NCBI GenBank assembly: GCA_963930735.1
Contig: OZ005740.1
Location: 232,306,050-232,370,049 of the forward strand
Direction of reading: 5' to 3'
Origin: Dioctria linearis
Lineage: Eukaryota > Arthropoda > Insecta > Diptera > Asilidae
Length of the DNA stretch: 64,000 nucleotides
Below the pieces are notes generated by a model. It was given only the letters and a program-made list of their open reading frames with translations, searched no databases and was not told where the DNA came from. A program made the translations under genes and the position numbers. Shown in pieces: positions 44,536 through 56,779 of this stretch (position 1 is its first letter; each line of letters starts with the position of its first letter).

Positions 44536-45554
44536 TTATTTCTGTGCATTACTGATTCAAATATTGTAAAAGATTTGAAATGCAGAAAAACTAAACCGAC
44601 TGAAGTTGTCAGTACAATTTTGCATGATGACTGTACATCCTTAGAAATATTATGAAAATTCAAAAGTTTTCAATAATTAAATAAATAAACTATTGATCGA
44701 GTTTATGTATTTTATTAGTATACACCTGTATTGGTTTGGTTTATGTAGATATGCTTTTCTCAAGAATAGCTTTTCATGACAGAACCTTTTTACTTCATGC
44801 AAGTATGATCTGAATCAAAGAATTATTGTATCTTTTAAATCAACAGCTGTCAACTAAACTTAAGAAATTCTTACTACTGAAAAAAAAAGAATTTATGGGA
44901 AAATTTTAAAATAATAGCCAGTTGTTTCTATATAAAAAAAATATATAAATAATGTTATAATGGAGACATATAAAGATTTATTTAAAAATCTAATTATAAA
45001 TCATTTGAATGAAAATGGGTTTTATGCAGATTAATATGATTTCTGGACATCCCATTCTAATTAATTTGAATTCATTAAATTTCGTAGTCGTGTACTCTTG
45101 AAATTTTCCAAACGACAGCACTGATGGTCGTTTTTTTCATTCCGAAAGAATAGTTTTCTTCAGTATTCGGTAAGTTGGAGCTTGTCGTTTGTTAATTTTG
45201 TTTTGTTGTGGTTTTTCACTCTAGTTCAATTCATTCTGAAGAATGCTTTTGTTAGGTACGGGAATAGTTTTTTGCAAGCACTGATTTTCTGAGATTTTTT
45301 TTGTTATCCTTTGTCCTGAACTGAATATTTATCAATTTGTTTAACGAATATTATTTATTTGATTCGAAATAATTTTTAATTTCGATTAAACTAAGTTTTT
45401 TTATCATACATTGTACATTGGTATTTTTGATTTTTGTGATTTGATAGATTCTTATATCTTCTTATATTTAAAGTTTGAGAGGAGAGATAATTTATAGAGA
45501 TTATTATATATACTATTTTACTATCAGAATTCAGAGTTTTGAACAATATATAAA
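44536..45554. other. No gene recognised
   Basis: AT-rich with only short frames. Confidence 0.5.
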
Positions 45555-45890
45555 TTGGTCAGCATTACATCGGCATATTGTTGCAGTTATAAAAACTGTT
45601 TTCAAACATTTAGGAAGGGGGGAGTATCAAATTTATCCTTATTCTTGGTCCCGAACAATTATCGCAGAAATGTTTGGCTACACCATAGTGGACAACCATT
45701 GTGTAAGCCGACGAAAAGGCTCTGTCAAAAACACTTTTAGGAAAAGGACGTTAAAGAGCATACGAGAAGAAGCGCTTTAATTAAAGCAGCCTTACCAAAG
45801 CCATTATGTTCCTGCTCAAAGGCAAGCATGGATGAAGTCTGCTTAGCAATGCTGGGTACTACCATAAAGTAATAAAGGCTAAAGAGATGA
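45555..45890 (+). pseudogene. THAP-domain fragment, possibly from a P-element-like transposase
   Basis: The plus frame reads YCCSYKNCFQTF, then SLFLVPNNYRRNVWLHHSG and LCQKHF. After an in-frame TAG (45,738-45,740) it continues EKDVKEHTRRSALIKAALPK to a stop near 45,870. The C-x4-C start, the tryptophan, the C-x2-H-F end and the following AlP-type motif fit the THAP zinc-binding DNA-recognition domain. THAP domains occur in P-element transposases and in host proteins. A short block near 46,205-46,240 (GLVHWKFKI) could be P-type, but that is weak. Confidence 0.55.
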
Positions 45891-47178
45891 CAAGATTAAT
45901 TTTGCTTTGCGAACCAATATTTGAAAGCTCAATCTGAAAATTTGGATGCAATCGTCAAAGCTTTTCCTGCAGAGCTCGCATCTTCTGTATTGAATTTTGA
46001 GCCCACTGTACCAGCAGGCATCACATCAAGTCAAGGCATGATGTACTGAATGGAGTAAATGCAATACTACCAAAGTTTACCATGGTAAATATTAATACGC
46101 ATATGAATGTGTTAATTTTGGAAGCTCTTTTGATACAAAATATTATAGCTTCACGCGGATGATATACAATGATAAGCAACTGATATGGAGGTATTAGCTG
46201 CGTTTTTTTATACTGGACTGGTTCATTGGAAATTTAAAATAATTTCATTCTATAAAACGTCTCTAGGTAGCATTGCTTTTTTTATGGGGGAAACTTATCA
46301 AATTGCAATTTCAATTTTCACAAAATGCCAAAATAGATCTAAAATATTTGTAATTAATCAAAAGCTGGCACTTTGATGATTTTTTATCCATTTATAAATC
46401 CCTGTATGGATCAGGAAAAAAGAACGCAGCATTGTAATCGTAATAGTACTGCAAATTATATGCAAACAAATTTCTTAGACGGCGATTTTTTTCACATTTG
46501 TCGTATATCTATCTTCTTCTACAGTTTTTATCTTGCAGACGTAAATATAATGAAATAGTTGATGAATAGAATCCAGATAATGTTTTCAAATCGATTAACT
46601 ACAGAAGGAGAAATATAGGGTAAATGTGTTTTTATTGTTGAAAAACTTCGTGGTAAATATCGTCCAGAAATGAAACATGAGATTTTGAATTTACATTCCT
46701 TATACAATGCACTTGGAAATATTTTTATCATATTCTAATCGAAAATGGGTTAAAAGGATAAAGTGTACTTACTTTTGCGTAATAACCCAAAATATCGGAT
46801 CAAATTTATGCTTTTATTATTTTCAGTTTGTTGATTGTTTTGTTTTTCGGTTTAAAGAATTTCTGGGTTTCCCATATGCAGTGCTTTTTAATTAAAATAT
46901 CAATAAAATAATGGAGTATTTTGCACGATTTTTACAACAAATCTTCTTCTGCAAACCAATCACTTAATTCGCTGGTTTATCTTGCGTCCTCAATGCACTT
47001 GACTTCTTTTATAGGTTTCATATTTGGACTGGCTTAAAGAATTTTGAGAAAAATATTTAAAAGATTTTCCATTGGTTGGAAGATTGCTCTTCAAGACATA
47101 AACAAGGTGTTTCCTCCATGGTGGTCAGTAGAGGAGGAGGTGATAGAAAATGTTCTATGGCAGGAAGGCCATATCAAC
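45891..47178. other. Possible decayed remainder of the THAP/P-type element
   Basis: Short frames (46185-46376, 46373-46558 and others) show no firm motif. The sequence up to the gypsy insertion could derive from the same old element, but nothing proves it. Confidence 0.25.
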
Positions 47179-47182
47179 ATAT

Positions 47183-47621
47183 TGTTACGTGCAATAGAAA
47201 GAGACAACTGGTGACATCTACTGGCAATAAACAACTTCAGGTTCGGAGAGTAAATGACTTCAGGTTCGGAGAATCGATTATGAAAGTTCAGGAATAGAAC
47301 AAATAGAATAGTCTAGAAGCTTTAGGAATAGAACACTCCAGAATAATCCGGAGTGTTTCTAGGGTATAAATATAACAGTTGTCATCGCCAGAAAAAGAGT
47401 CTTGTCTTAGACGTTGCAGTGTTAAGAAGCGAAAGCAATAAAGAAGCGATAGTGTGTAATTAGATTGCGATAATTGAAAGTACAGTGTTAGCGATAATTA
47501 GAGTTGAGTTGATTAAATAAATGTTTGTGAACTTTATATGATTTAAGTGTAATAAAGAACTTATATATTAATTATTTAATATTGTGTTTTAAATAACGAA
47601 CCAAAGGCCACGCTCGCAACA
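47183..47621 (+). repeat. 5' LTR of the gypsy element
   Basis: 439 bp, starting TGTTACGTGCAATAG and ending CGCTCGCAACA. It contains a TATAAATATAA string near 47,370 and AATAAA signals near 47,440 and 47,560. It is about 97 % like the 3' LTR by eye. Confidence 0.95.
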
Positions 47622-47623
47622 AC

Positions 47624-47637
47624 TGGTGTCAGAAGTG
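47624..47637 (+). promoter_or_regulatory. Primer binding site
   Basis: TGGTGTCAGAAGTG begins two bases after the LTR. The first 11 bases are complementary to a 3' end TTCTGACACCA, which fits a tRNA-Leu-type acceptor. The tRNA identity is inference. Confidence 0.65.
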
Positions 47638-47764
47638 AAATATAAAATAAAGTGGTGGCAATTGACTGAAAAATTAAAAGTGTGATTAATTTTGTGGAAT
47701 TGTGTTAAATTTTAAAAGTGCTGGAAAATAATTTATATTCAACTGTGAGTGAATTACTACAGTA

Positions 47765-49264
47765 ATGGGGCGCAAAGTGGAGGAGCTTCGAATACAGGAT
47801 TTGAAAGTGGAGCTAGGGAACCGCTCATTACAAACGACAGGTGCAAAGAAAGTTCTAGTCGAGCGACTTAGACAAGCTTTGATAGCGGAAGGAAAGAATC
47901 CTGAGACATTTGTTTTCGAAGAGAACTTGGAAGGAACCGAATTTGAAGAAGAGCCTGAGATGAAAATGGAACAGCTTTTGAGTATTTTAATGAGCAAAAT
48001 GGAAGCCCGTTTTGATGAACAAAAGAATTCTCTCGAGGAACAAAAGAATTCTCTCGAGGAACAAAAGAATTCTCTGGAATCACGTTTAGATGAACAGAAG
48101 AAATCTATGGACGAACAAAAGAATTCTCTCGACGAACAAAAGAATTCTCTGGAATCACGTTTAGATGAACAGAAGAAATCTATGGAAGCCCGTTTTGATG
48201 AACAAAAGATTGATTTTGAGGAACAAAAGAAATCTCTGGAAACCCGTTTGGACGAACAAAAGATCTCTTTGGAGAATTGTCTAGAAACTCGTTTGGAGGA
48301 ACAGAAGACTTTCCTGAAAAACTCATTAGACGAACAAAATTTGAAAATTGAAGGAATCGAGCAGGAAGTGGCGCAAGCTCAACAAAAAGTCACCGAGAAG
48401 CTTGACAGTTTTAAATCAGATCTGGAAAGAATAAAGCATCGTCAGCCTCTAAACGTAGCAACTGAAATATTCGGTGCAGGTAGAATGAAACCTCCCATAT
48501 TTGATGGACAAAATTTGTGGCATATCTTCAAGAGACAATTCGAGGCAGCTTCAGAGGTAAATGGATGGAATGATGAAGACAAAGCTATAGCTCTGGTGTT
48601 AGCACTTCGAGGTCCTGCGTCAGAACTCTTACAAACTGTACCGATTGAAAATCAACGTAATTAGTCTTCGTTAGTACAGGGGATAGAATTACGTTACGGA
48701 GATGAGCACATGCAGCAAGTATATCGCCTACAGTTGCGCAACAGGATTCAAAAACATGGCGAATCACTACAACAACTGCAGGCAGATGTAGAAAGATTAG
48801 CGCATCTGTCATACTCCAGCGTGAATGCGGATTTTCTCAATGAAGTGGCGACGGAGGCATTTGTGAACGCTATTACAGATCAAAATTTACAACAATCATT
48901 GAGGCTAGCAGGAAAGAAATCAACAGCAGAAGCACTAGCCTATGCATAAGCGTATGAATCCGCCAGACAAGCTTCACGGAGTGCAGTACGAGTGAGAGAA
49001 ATTTCAGTGGAAGAATATATTTGTAATAGAGTGCAATCATCACAGAGCCCGCCTTCACGTGGTGTCCCTCGATGCTGGAATTGTAATAAACCAAGGCACC
49101 TTCAAAGAGACTGCAGAAAACGTCGACGAGTGGAATCATCAGAAGAAGAGGGGAAAGAAGAATGCCAAAGATGTCGAGCCAGGGAACAAGCTATTCGTGG
49201 AGAGACTAGATATCAAACAGCGACTAGTCGCATCGTCTCTCCTCTTGAGCAGTCGGAAAACTAG
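47765..49264 (+). pseudogene. Gag of the gypsy element, with SAP domain and heptad coiled coil
   Basis: One frame of 500 codons is interrupted by TAG at 48,662-48,664 and TAA at 48,947-48,949. Residues about 4-42 form a SAP-like helix-extended-helix motif (VEELRIQDLKVELGNRSL, then KKVLVERLRQALI). About residues 78-200 are tandem DEQKNSLE heptads encoded by 21-bp DNA repeats, predicting a long coiled coil. A retrotransposon Gag core follows (PPIFDGQNLWHIFKRQFEA). The zinc knuckle is C-x2-C-x4-H-x4-C at 49,072-49,113. The protein would pack the element RNA. The SAP domain suggests nucleic-acid binding. Confidence 0.9.
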
Positions 49265-52200
49265 TAAAAACCAACTTCGTGGGGCAGAAGTTGGTTGGTG
49301 GAATCGACAGCCCCGAAGTCATCATCCAAGTAAGTCAGTTACAGAGAAATAATAGCAGTCTTGTTATATATGGAAGTGTAGGAAAAAATGACTGCGCAGT
49401 TACTATCGATACTGGAGCTTCAACATCAATTATTAGAGCAGATCTTGTTAAGAACAAATGGCTTCACAACACCACCAAATATCTACTAAGAACAGCAACT
49501 GGAGCGGCAGCACAGGTGTTTGGAGAAATAACTTTAGATGTTCAACTAGGCGAACTACTATTTCCTCACACTTTCATGGTTTCAGACATAATGGATGACT
49601 GCATTCTTGGAATAGATTTCATGACCACATACAAAATAAATCTGGATGTCGGAGAGCGGATTCTCAAATATGGCAACATAGAAATTCCTATGAAACTAGG
49701 AGAAGAAGCAAATCATCCTGCGAAAGTAAGGACGATGGTTTGCGAAAATATTACCATTTCGCCATGCTCCGAGACACTAATATGGACAAAGCTTACTGAT
49801 GACATCGGGACCTGCCGATTCTATCTGGTGGAGCCTAACCCCACAAAAGTTACATCGAACATCATCGTTGGCAAGACTTTAGTGAAGGCAGAAGGTGCAA
49901 CATTAATTCCAGTCAGAGTGCTTAACACATCCGAAAACGAGATACAACTAAAAGAAGGTGCTATAATTGGAAATTGTGAACCCGTTTACCAAATCGTCAA
50001 TTTAGATAATGGTAGTAATGTCAAGGAGACAAAAACTATACCAGCTACTACCCAACAGGTTCAGAAACTTCTTTCGTCCAGTGCCTTAAGTGAACAACAA
50101 CACAACGATGCCAAAGAGGTGATCGATGAATTTTCGGAATTATTTGCAATAAATGATGATGACTATGGCAAAACAAATCTTGTACAGCATCGAATCGATA
50201 CAGGAGATTCCAGACCCATTCGACAGACACCACGAAGATTGCCATTAGCCAAACAACCAGAAGTTGCAGACATGATGAACTCCATGAAGAAACAAGGCAT
50301 CATAGAGGAATCTAACAGCCCTTGAACATCGCCGGTTGTTCTGATTAGGAAGAAGGATGGCAGCACCCGATTCTGTGTAGACTACAGCCAACTAAATAAC
50401 GTGACGAGAAAAGATAGCTATCCATTACCAAGGATTGATGACACATTGGATACCCTTTCCGGAGCGCAATGGTTTTCCACGCTGGATTTGAAGAGTGGTT
50501 ACTGGCAAGTGGAAATACATCCCGAGGACCGAGAGAAAACTGCTTTCTCAGTTGGCAGTGGCTTATGGCAATTCAAAGTAATGCCATTTGGGTTATGTAA
50601 TGCTCCAGCCACATTCGAACGACTAATGGAATGTGTTCTACGAGGTTTAACCTGGAAAACATGTCTTGTCTATTTGGATGACATAATAGTAATCGGAAGG
50701 ACATTCATGGAACATAAAAACAACTTACGGGATGTACTTCAAAGACTCAAAGATGCTAAATTAAAGCTCAGTGCGAGTAAATGTGCTCTATTTAAAAAAG
50801 AAGTTAAATAGTTAGGGCACATAGTTTCATCACAAGGAGTAAGAACCGATCCAGGAAATATAGAAGCCGTCAAAAATTGGCCAGCACCAAAGGACAAACA
50901 TTAATTACGGAGTTTTCTTGGTTTAGCTACCTACTACAGGCGATTCGTGAAAGGTTTTGCAGATATAGCAAGAAGCCTACATCAACTTACCGAAAAGGGA
51001 AAGCCGTTCATATGGTCGGATAAATGCAACGAAAGTTTTGAAAATTTGAAGCAACAGCTCTGTGAAGCGCCAGTACTTCACTATCCAAAGCTGGGAAAAA
51101 CATTTATATTAGACACGGATGCCAGCAATGAAGGTATTGGTGCACTGCTTTCGCAGGGGGAGAATGGTCAAGAAGTTCCAGTAGCTTACTATAGCAAGGC
51201 ACTTTCAAAGTCAGAGAAAAATTATTGTGCTACAAGAAAGGAGCTACTTGCCATTGTAAGTTCAACAAAGCATTTTCATAAATATCTCTACGGGCAGAAA
51301 TTCATCCTTCGCACCGACCATGCAGCACTTAAATGGCTTCTGCAGTTTAAGAATCCTGAGGGACAAGTGGCGAGATGGATAGAGCGACTCCAGGCTTATG
51401 ATTTTGAAATGCAACACCGAAGAGGTCGTATCCATGGAAATGCAGACGCCCTTTCACGACGTCCATGTAAACTTGAATGCAAACATTGCGCCCGGATAGA
51501 AGAAAAAGAAACAACAGCAACTATACAGTTGGTAACCGTGGAACCATCTACAGGTTAGGACAACGAGGACCTGCGAACAGCACAACGAGAAGATCCGGAC
51601 ATTTCACCTATTCTTGCTTGGAAAGAAGATATGGAAAGACCAGACTGGAAGGATATTTCGGAACGGAGTGAGAAGCTGAAAAGTTACTGGGCTCAATGGA
51701 ACTCTCTTCATGTTGAATGTGGTATATTAAAACGCAAGTGGGAAGCACCTAATGGCGAAACTTTCCGAATGCAGATAGTCGTGCCGGCAACAAACGTCAA
51801 AGATGTTCTAGAAGAAATGCACGGTGGAACCTCTGGAGGACATTTGGGAGTGAACAAAACCATTTCCAAAATACGAGAAAGGTTTTATTGGTTACATATG
51901 CGAGAAGATGTGGAGGAGTGGTGCCGCAGATGCACTGTCTGCGCTGCTTGCAAAGGGCCGCAGCACAGAAGCAGAGGAGAAATGCATAAGTATAATGTCG
52001 GAGCCCCCTTTGAAAGGATAGCTATAGACATCGCTGGACCTTTTCCAGAAACGGATGGCGGTAACCGTTATATATTAGTTGCCATTGACTATTTCAGTAA
52101 ATGGCCTGAAGCTTATGCAATCCCTAATCAAGAGGCAACCACAGTTGCGGAACAAATAATAACGAATTGGGTCAGTAGGTTTGGTGTGCCTCACGAACTT

Positions 52201-52889
52201 CATTCGGACCAAGGACGGAACTTCGAATCGCGGACTTTCCAGGAGATGTGTAAAACGTTGGGAATAAGAAAAACTAGAACAACTCCTCTACACCCACAAT
52301 CTGATGGCATGGTAGAGCGCTTCAACATAACATTGTCGAGCATCTAAAGAAAGTAGTTGACTATTATCAACGCGATTGGGATCGACATATTCCTGTATTC
52401 CTAATGGCTTATAGATCAGCCGTTCATAGTACTACCGGACAAACCCCAGCTAAAGTCATATTCGGAAGAGAGATGCGTTTACCTAGCGACCTCAAATTCG
52501 GTACCCCCAGAGGTGAACAAAAGTTACCAGAAGACTACGTATCGGAGCTCAAACAACAATTAGCCGATGTACACGAGGCCACGAGGACGAAAGTAGCAAC
52601 AAATACTGATCGGATGAAGACCCGCTATGACTTACGCGCTAATTCCGCATGATTTAACGAAGGTGATCTTGTTTGGCTGTACAACCCGAAACGACGTAAG
52701 GGACGTTCTCCAAAATTGCAACAACGCTGGGAAGGACCATATTCAGTAGTAACTAGAATTAATGACGTGGTATACAGGATTCAGCGTGGCACAAGAGGCA
52801 AGCACAAAATTGTTCATTTGGACCGCTTGTGTCAATACTACGAGCATCAAGACCGTGGACCACCTGTTGTTCGGGACGAACAAGTTTAA
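49249..52889 (+). pseudogene. Pol polyprotein of the gypsy element, broken
   Basis: This frame is offset by -1 from gag and opens at 49,249, overlapping the gag stop. Landmarks in order are: protease DTG at 49,408-49,416; RT with DSYPLPRIDD and YLDD at 50,671-50,682; RNase H with DTDAS, TRKELLA and RTDHAAL; integrase zinc site (GGHLG and CRRCTVCAAC) and catalytic D, D, E near 52,027, 52,203 and 52,311; and a C-terminal GPYSVV block. Stops lie at 50,323-50,325, 50,809-50,811, 50,902-50,904, 51,556-51,558 and 52,650-52,652. A one-base shift lies near 52,330. The frame ends at TAA, 52,887-52,889. Confidence 0.95.
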
Positions 52890-52900
52890 GAAGGGGGCAG
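52888..52900 (+). promoter_or_regulatory. Polypurine tract
   Basis: AAGAAGGGGGCAG stands directly before the 3' LTR and overlaps the pol stop codon. This is the expected plus-strand primer position. Confidence 0.85.
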
Positions 52901-53351
52901 TGTTACGTGCAATAGAAAGAGACAACTGGTGACATCTACTGGCAACAAACAACTTCAGGTTCGGAGAGTAAATAACTTCAGGTTCGGAGAATGGATTATG
53001 AAAGTTAGGAAAGTTCAGGAATAGAACAAATAGAATAGTCAAGAAGCTTTTGGAATAGAACACTCCAGAATAATCCGGAGAGTTTCTAGGGTATAAATAT
53101 AACAGTTGTCATCGCCAGAAAAAGAGTCTTGTCTTAGACGTTGCAGTGTTAAGAAGCGAAAGTAATAAAGAAGCGATAGTGTATGTAATTAGATTGCGAT
53201 AATTGAAAGTACAGTATTAGCGATAATTAGAGTTGAGTTGATTAGATGAATGTTTGTGAACTTTTATATGATTAGAGTGAAATAAAGAACTTGTATATTA
53301 ATTATTTAATATTGTGTTTTAAATAACGAACCAAAGGCCACGCTCGCAACA
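52901..53351 (+). repeat. 3' LTR of the gypsy element
   Basis: 451 bp, same ends as the 5' LTR. It is longer because of a duplication of about 9 bp near 53,005 (TAGGAAAGT) and a few single-base indels. Confidence 0.95.
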
Positions 53352-53355
53352 ATAT

Positions 53356-55329
53356 TATCGGAAACGGCACCTGCCACGTACCCTACAGCTGAGATCCTCT
53401 TATCATTACCACGAGGATACTCGAAATGTCTTTGCGTCCTAAAGACCTAAGTCTGTCAATCCATAAATTATTTTCACATTAAACTCTAATTCACTTTTAG
53501 TTACCATTTCATCAAACAATGGGCACGACGTCAACTCAGAAATTGTCTGCTTCATTAAGACGACGTTAAAAACACCTGTTTGAAATCTCATCATAGAATT
53601 ACATTTTAGAATTGTGTTTACGGAAGGCTGCATTAAAAATCCCGAATTTCTTTATATAGTTCTGAGATTTATTATAGAAGTTTAACGCAAACTTCCTTCT
53701 TTATCAGTCCATTTAGCCGTATCTAAAAGTTGTGTACAAATGCTTTTATATCCTCGCTTCCTTCAAGAAGGCTTTCAAAATCTTGATTTTCTGGGGAATT
53801 CTTAATAGGTTTCTCAGGAATCAAGAAACGGAAACTGAGATTCTAAAATTTTTGGAATTTTATAATTTCTGGTAATGTTTTTGGATTTCCAGTTTTATTC
53901 ACAACGTCGGTATTCACAACCTATGTAAAGTGTAAATTACACAGTATTGTTAAGCATGCTTTGTTTGTTTCTGAGCAGAAAAAAATACCCGAATTAAATG
54001 GTTCGGTGTATATTTTTTAATGTCCTTTTCGTAAAAGTGATTTTCTTCACAAAGCCTTTACGTCTTCCAATTGTATAAATTATCTCTATGTCATAGCAAA
54101 CATTTCGACAATAATCATTTTTTTAGAATTTGGGTAAACACGATGATTGGTTCTAATTAATAATTTTTATAAGTGCAAATCAAATAAAATTAAATGGTAA
54201 AAAACCATTTTGTGTCAAATATTAAACAACACTGATGAGTCTCTGATCGCTAGGTCGAAAAGATTGATTTTGCATTTTCAATGCATTTTGATCGAACTTC
54301 TGTGGTAGACGATCAGAAATAACCACACTGATTAACGATTTTACAATAATGGGTCAATATTAAACCCAAAATGCCAAAAAAACTGCAAAATTAACCAAAC
54401 ATTCCCACAGAGATGAATGCTAGCACTTTGCGCGCTCGCTTTCTGAACTTATTCATGTTATGTCGCAGCAAAAACTACGCGAACAGTTTGTGAAAAATAA
54501 TTCCAGGTCCCATAATTAATTTTCTTCCACAATTTCCACTGATTTAAACAAATTTTAATTTTTTGCTGGATTCGTAAAAAAAGGCTAAAAACGGATTTCC
54601 TAGAGAATGTAAATTTCTCAGATTTCGGTTTTTCTTTGTGGGTGGAGAAATTTTTAATGGCGATAGATTATTTTTCGAGTATGTTAAATAAAATAAATAA
54701 ATACATTCATACATACACAACTAGAATTCATGTATGCCATAGTCATAGTAATTTTAAGCTGCTTTATTAAACTTTACTTTGCCGTGAAAACCTCTTTTGT
54801 TAATTAACCGGTTATAAACCGCTTCTGATGAAATGTACACGGAATTGGAAATTGTTGGATAATTATTTTCAATTCTGAACATGTTTACCTACAAATTTGC
54901 CCTAATCTGGTAGTTAATTTTTTGTTATCCGATTGCGTTGAAATTTTGAGCATTGGTAATATTTGTAGAACTCATTTAGTCAATATACTTTCTCCACAAA
55001 ACCACACATAGAATATAAAAAATAAATAATTTTTTTTAACCTTAATTCGTCTATGAATGGAACGTTATTCGAATCTGTAATTGGATCCTCTTTTCTCCAT
55101 TCCCGAGGGAGACGGAGGAGGATCACTGTTTTCTATTTTATGGAGGTAGCGGTTGCGTGTCTATAGTGCTCACTCTGACGGTTCTTGAAACTTGATTGTA
55201 AATATAAATTATGGAATTTCACAGATTTGTTTCTTACTTCTCCCGCTTATTACGGTTTCCTAAATATGGAACATACTATGCTGTGGTGGGATTTAGTTTG
55301 TATTTTTTCTTCGATATCTCAATATTATT
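53356..55329. other. No gene recognised
   Basis: AT-rich sequence of about 2 kb with no motif-bearing frame and no repeat that I can match elsewhere in the window. Confidence 0.5.
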
Positions 55330-55399
55330 ATCGGATTAGATTTAGATTAGATTAGATTTGGAATTGAGCGGGTCTAGTGGCCTTTGCACTGCAGCCATT

Positions 55400-56465
55400 T
55401 ATTGGCTTATTGTGCACCGCTTTCTTTATAGTTTATCAAACAATCCCACTCGGTAGACTTCAGGAAATATGAGCCAACGGCCTGGAATCTACATTGTGCA
55501 ATGGCCTCGCATTCTTACGTGCTCCGATGTTTCATCCTCTTCGAGATCAACCTGCATACATCAGTGGGTGATATGCCTATCCGAAGCATGTGTTTGTTTA
55601 GTTTGCAATGTCCAGTTAGGACTCCTGTGACGATTTTGAGATGATTTCTAGACAGCCTTAAATGATCCTGGCTCTTCTTTGGTGAAGGTCCTTTTATGAA
55701 TCTTTTGGCTTGTCTGGGAGCTTATCATTGAAGCGCATCGTCGGTCCATTTGGTTCTGGATCCTTTGAGGGGCACTGATGCTCCTTTTTTGGCCAGTAAG
55801 TCTGCCTTATCATTTCAACTTCCGAGTGTTCTGGCACCTAGAGAAGTGTTCGGTGGTTCTTTATGCTAAGGTTTATTATTCCCACATTAACTACGTTTTG
55901 ACCTCAGGTTATTAGATGACTTTCAATGCCGCTTGGCTATCTGTGTAGATATATATATTTTTGTTGGTATATAGGATCGGCTGAAGTTTTCGTTTGCACT
56001 TCTAGGGATGGCATATACTTCTGCCTGCCGTATTATCCTAGGCCTTGATAAAAATAAGCACTTGATTTTACACCATATATTCCTGCTCCTACTGATTTCT
56101 CGGTTTTAGAATTGTTGATGTACCATGCTAGGGATTCATTTCCTAGATTTATATCTATCTCCTCCCTATTTGATATCTTTATTTTGAGAGGCGGATAGGG
56201 GTTGTGTTTAACGACCATTCTATCTAATATCATATTCAGTATTGGATTTGCCTCTATTCCTTCGGTTATAGTACACAGACTTTTAGAAGAGTCCCATTTA
56301 TCATAGCCGTCTGTCCGAGCTCTGTCCACCATTAAATCGGCCTCTTTTTCAACAAGGTTACTGAGTGCCGGTAGGTTCAATAGTGTCTCTAGAGAGCTGG
56401 TAGATGTTGTGCGCATATCACCTGTTACACTTCGACAGGCCATTCTTTCCAGCTTGTTTAGCTTC
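55400..56465 (-). pseudogene. LINE RNase H and C-terminal zinc region
   Basis: The minus frame at 56033-56443 reads CRSVTGDMRTTSTSSLETLL, the usual block before RNase H. It continues with LAWYINNSKTEKSVGAGIYG (the RNase H start; the usual acidic residue after W-Y appears as I-N). Further on, in other frames, are GNDKADLLAKKGASVPL (about 55,760-55,810) and LTGHCKLNKHMLRIGIS with CRLISRR (about 55,540-55,640). Frames are broken in several places. Confidence 0.8.
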
Positions 56466-56468
56466 TAA

Positions 56469-56774
56469 AGGTAGAAACACATCCAAGCAAGCCTCAGGCC
56501 TGGCCTCTCTCAGGCTTCCTCGCAGCTCGCCACAAGGCTTGCCTCAGAGAAATGAAAACAAAATGATACCACCGGGCTCGGTACTGTTATTGTAATTTTG
56601 TTAGTACATTTGTTGACAGAAGTAGGCCTGAGAGAGACAATTTTGAACATTGAGCAAAGCGCGCTTTGCGGCTAGGCCTTGAGGCTAGCTGCTGGCTTGG
56701 TTTTGTGTTGCATCATTTAAAAACCCGTGTTGGAAATTTTGACAACACCTCGAGGCCTGGATGTGTTTCTGCCT
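56469..56774. mobile_element. 306-bp MITE flanked by TAA
   Basis: The ends AGGTAGAAACACATCCAAGC and the complement of AGGCAGAAACACATCCAGGC form TIRs of about 20 bp with two mismatches. TAA stands on both sides (56,466-56,468 and 56,775-56,777). A three-base T-A-A duplication is typical of PIF/Harbinger elements. It interrupts the LINE frame just before its KLNKLERMACRSV block. Confidence 0.8.
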
Positions 56775-56779
56775 TAATG

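Larger units (their letters stand above)
47183..53351 (+). mobile_element. Full-length Ty3/gypsy LTR retrotransposon, coding region broken
   Basis: Both LTRs, a primer site, gag, pol and a polypurine tract are present in the right order over 6,169 bp. ATAT flanks it on both sides (47,179-47,182 and 53,352-53,355). Pol order is protease, RT, RNase H, integrase, which is the Ty3/gypsy order. No envelope gene follows. Gag has two internal stops, and pol has five stops and one frameshift. The LTRs differ by roughly a dozen substitutions plus small indels by eye, so the insertion is not recent. Confidence 0.95.

Noticed and set aside
48585..49139. Minus-strand open frames inside gypsy gag
   Set aside because: They are antisense shadows of the gag coding sequence.
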